A stretch of 5,738 nucleotides of DNA from NCBI GenBank assembly GCA_023136155.1, contig JAGLRT010000142.1, forward strand, positions 1 through 5,738. The letters run 5' to 3'. The stretch's first letter is position 1. Every line of letters begins with the position of its first letter. The stretch is from Methanosarcinales archaeon. Lineage in GTDB: Archaea; Halobacteriota; Methanosarcinia; Methanosarcinales; Methanocomedenaceae. The notes under the pieces are model-generated. The model was given only the letters and a program-made list of their open reading frames with translations. It ran no database searches and had not been told where the DNA came from. Positions 5,068-5,738 of this stretch are shown here, piece by piece. Position numbers and translations under genes: made by a program.

Positions 5068-5640
5068 TTAGTACTTACTCTTACCTTTGGCGGGAATATG
5101 TATATCCAGGTTAGACTTCTTCCAATTTTGCTTTGACAATATAATCAATGGAAAAAAATTATCTGGCTGAGCCACTACATCGAAATTCAGGTCCTACAAA
5201 CCAGATCTGCGTTCTCTGGAATTTCATCGATATAATATACTTTGGTCGTCCGACACCTGTATTTTTGACTGGGACGATAACAGCTATGCTCTTATTTTTA
5301 ATATTTTTGCCGTCTTTGTTGCATTAATATCTGGACCGTGAATAATTATCTGGGAAGTATCAGTTAACTTGGTATGAGTGGATCCGTGATATTCAACCAC
5401 TAACCTGGCATAAAAAATGGAAAAGGTACCCGGTTTGGCCGCTTTTAGTGAATACTGGCACAAATCTGTATTTTTTTTCATCCGAGAGACTCAGGTTCCA
5501 TACCAGCTTTCTATCCGGATTCGAGACCAGTTTGAATCCTGCCGGAATATAATGAACCCTGGGAAGGGAGAATTATGGTCATATTTAGATGCTTTCAATT
5601 GGGCAGTAGATTATATTCCATTGGTCATCGGTTAAGACAT
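5068..5640 (-). pseudogene. Multiply frameshifted surface protein (COG1361/DUF11-like), C-terminal half legible
   Basis: No single frame is open, but a chain of segments in shifting frames reads as one protein: QLKASKYDHNSPFPG (5601-5557), VHYIPAGFKLVSNPDRKLVW and SLSDEKKYRFVPVFTKSG (frame 2 of the chain), GTFSIFYARLVVEYHG through IIIHGPDINATKTA (5440-5308), KSIAVIVPVKNTGVG (5293-5250), TKVYYIDEIPENADLV (5246-5199), then NFDVVAQPDNFFPLIILS and NLDIHIPAKGKSKY ending in TAA at 5070-5068. The IIxHGPDInxTKTA, then VxVxVKNTG, then xYxDEIPENAxLVxG order is that of the Ig-like repeats in archaeal COG1361/DUF11 surface proteins. At least five frame changes are needed, so it is dead and not a single sequencing slip. 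One shift falls in an A5 run at 5304-5308. The original start is not identifiable; the region above 5640 shows no clear continuation. Such proteins are secreted, with structural or adhesive roles. Confidence 0.68.
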
Positions 5641-5675
5641 TGAATTTACTTCATGCTAGTGTTTTCACCAAAAAT

Positions 5676-5708
5676 CTTTTATAATATACTCCCCCTGAAC
5701 ATTTATAA
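5676..5708 (-). promoter_or_regulatory. TATA-like elements upstream of the broken surface-protein gene
   Basis: On the reverse strand TTATAAAT (5708-5701) and TTATAAAAG (5684-5676) both match the archaeal TATA pattern; the second would place transcription start near 5655, just before the legible part of the pseudogene. Between them lies a CAGGGGGAG stretch. No start codon with an open frame follows. The rest of 5641-5738 is AT-rich and shows no gene. Confidence 0.25.
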
Positions 5709-5738
5709 TAATCAATAATTTATTTTTGTTGTTTGAGG

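Noticed and set aside
5417..5635. 72-codon plus-strand open frame
   Set aside because: The opposite strand gives the surface-protein segments, which explain the sequence better.

Overview
The window looks archaeal, most likely from a methanogen of the Methanosarcinales. The evidence is a moderately AT-rich sequence, TTAAATAT/TTATAAAA-type boxes, GGAG/GGTG-like ribosome binding sites, a lipoprotein-type transport protein, two remnants of surface proteins of the kind common in Methanosarcina relatives, and a DUF1611-like gene start. The genus cannot be named from the sequence alone. Every gene I can support lies on the minus strand, so transcription runs from right to left.

Layout from right to left. 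Positions 5068-5640 hold a surface-protein gene broken by about five frameshifts (COG1361/DUF11-like, with a legible C-terminal half). Next comes an AT-rich regulatory gap (4909-5067) with a 20-bp tandem repeat and a 12-bp inverted repeat. Positions 4609-4908 hold a short cistron: a signal peptide plus the first part of an S-layer domain, then a stop. Three bases later begins the intact core of the window, a nickel/peptide-type (NikABC/DppABC-like) ABC importer: substrate-binding lipoprotein (3013-4605), permease B (1981-2928) and permease C (1126-1977). Between the binding protein and permease B lies a strong hairpin. Permease C overlaps by four bases the start of a decayed class I SAM-dependent methyltransferase (about 851-1129). 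Positions 562-711 encode a 49-residue Phe/Gly/Trp-rich membrane protein with a clear ribosome binding site. A gap of about 460 bp (99-561) contains hairpins and a GC-rich island. At the left edge (1-98) is the first part of a DUF1611-like gene.

How it fits together: the binding protein would capture nickel (possibly chelated) or a peptide outside the cell and pass it to the B/C permease pair. The two ATPases that normally follow (NikD/NikE, DppD/DppF) are absent; their place is taken by the methyltransferase remnant. The importer must therefore borrow ATPases from elsewhere or be losing function. Decay on both flanks with an intact core suggests a rearranged accessory region. The oddest detail is that the S-layer fragment and the binding protein share one reading frame and are separated by a single TAG codon, which pyrrolysine-using methanogens can sometimes read as an amino acid.
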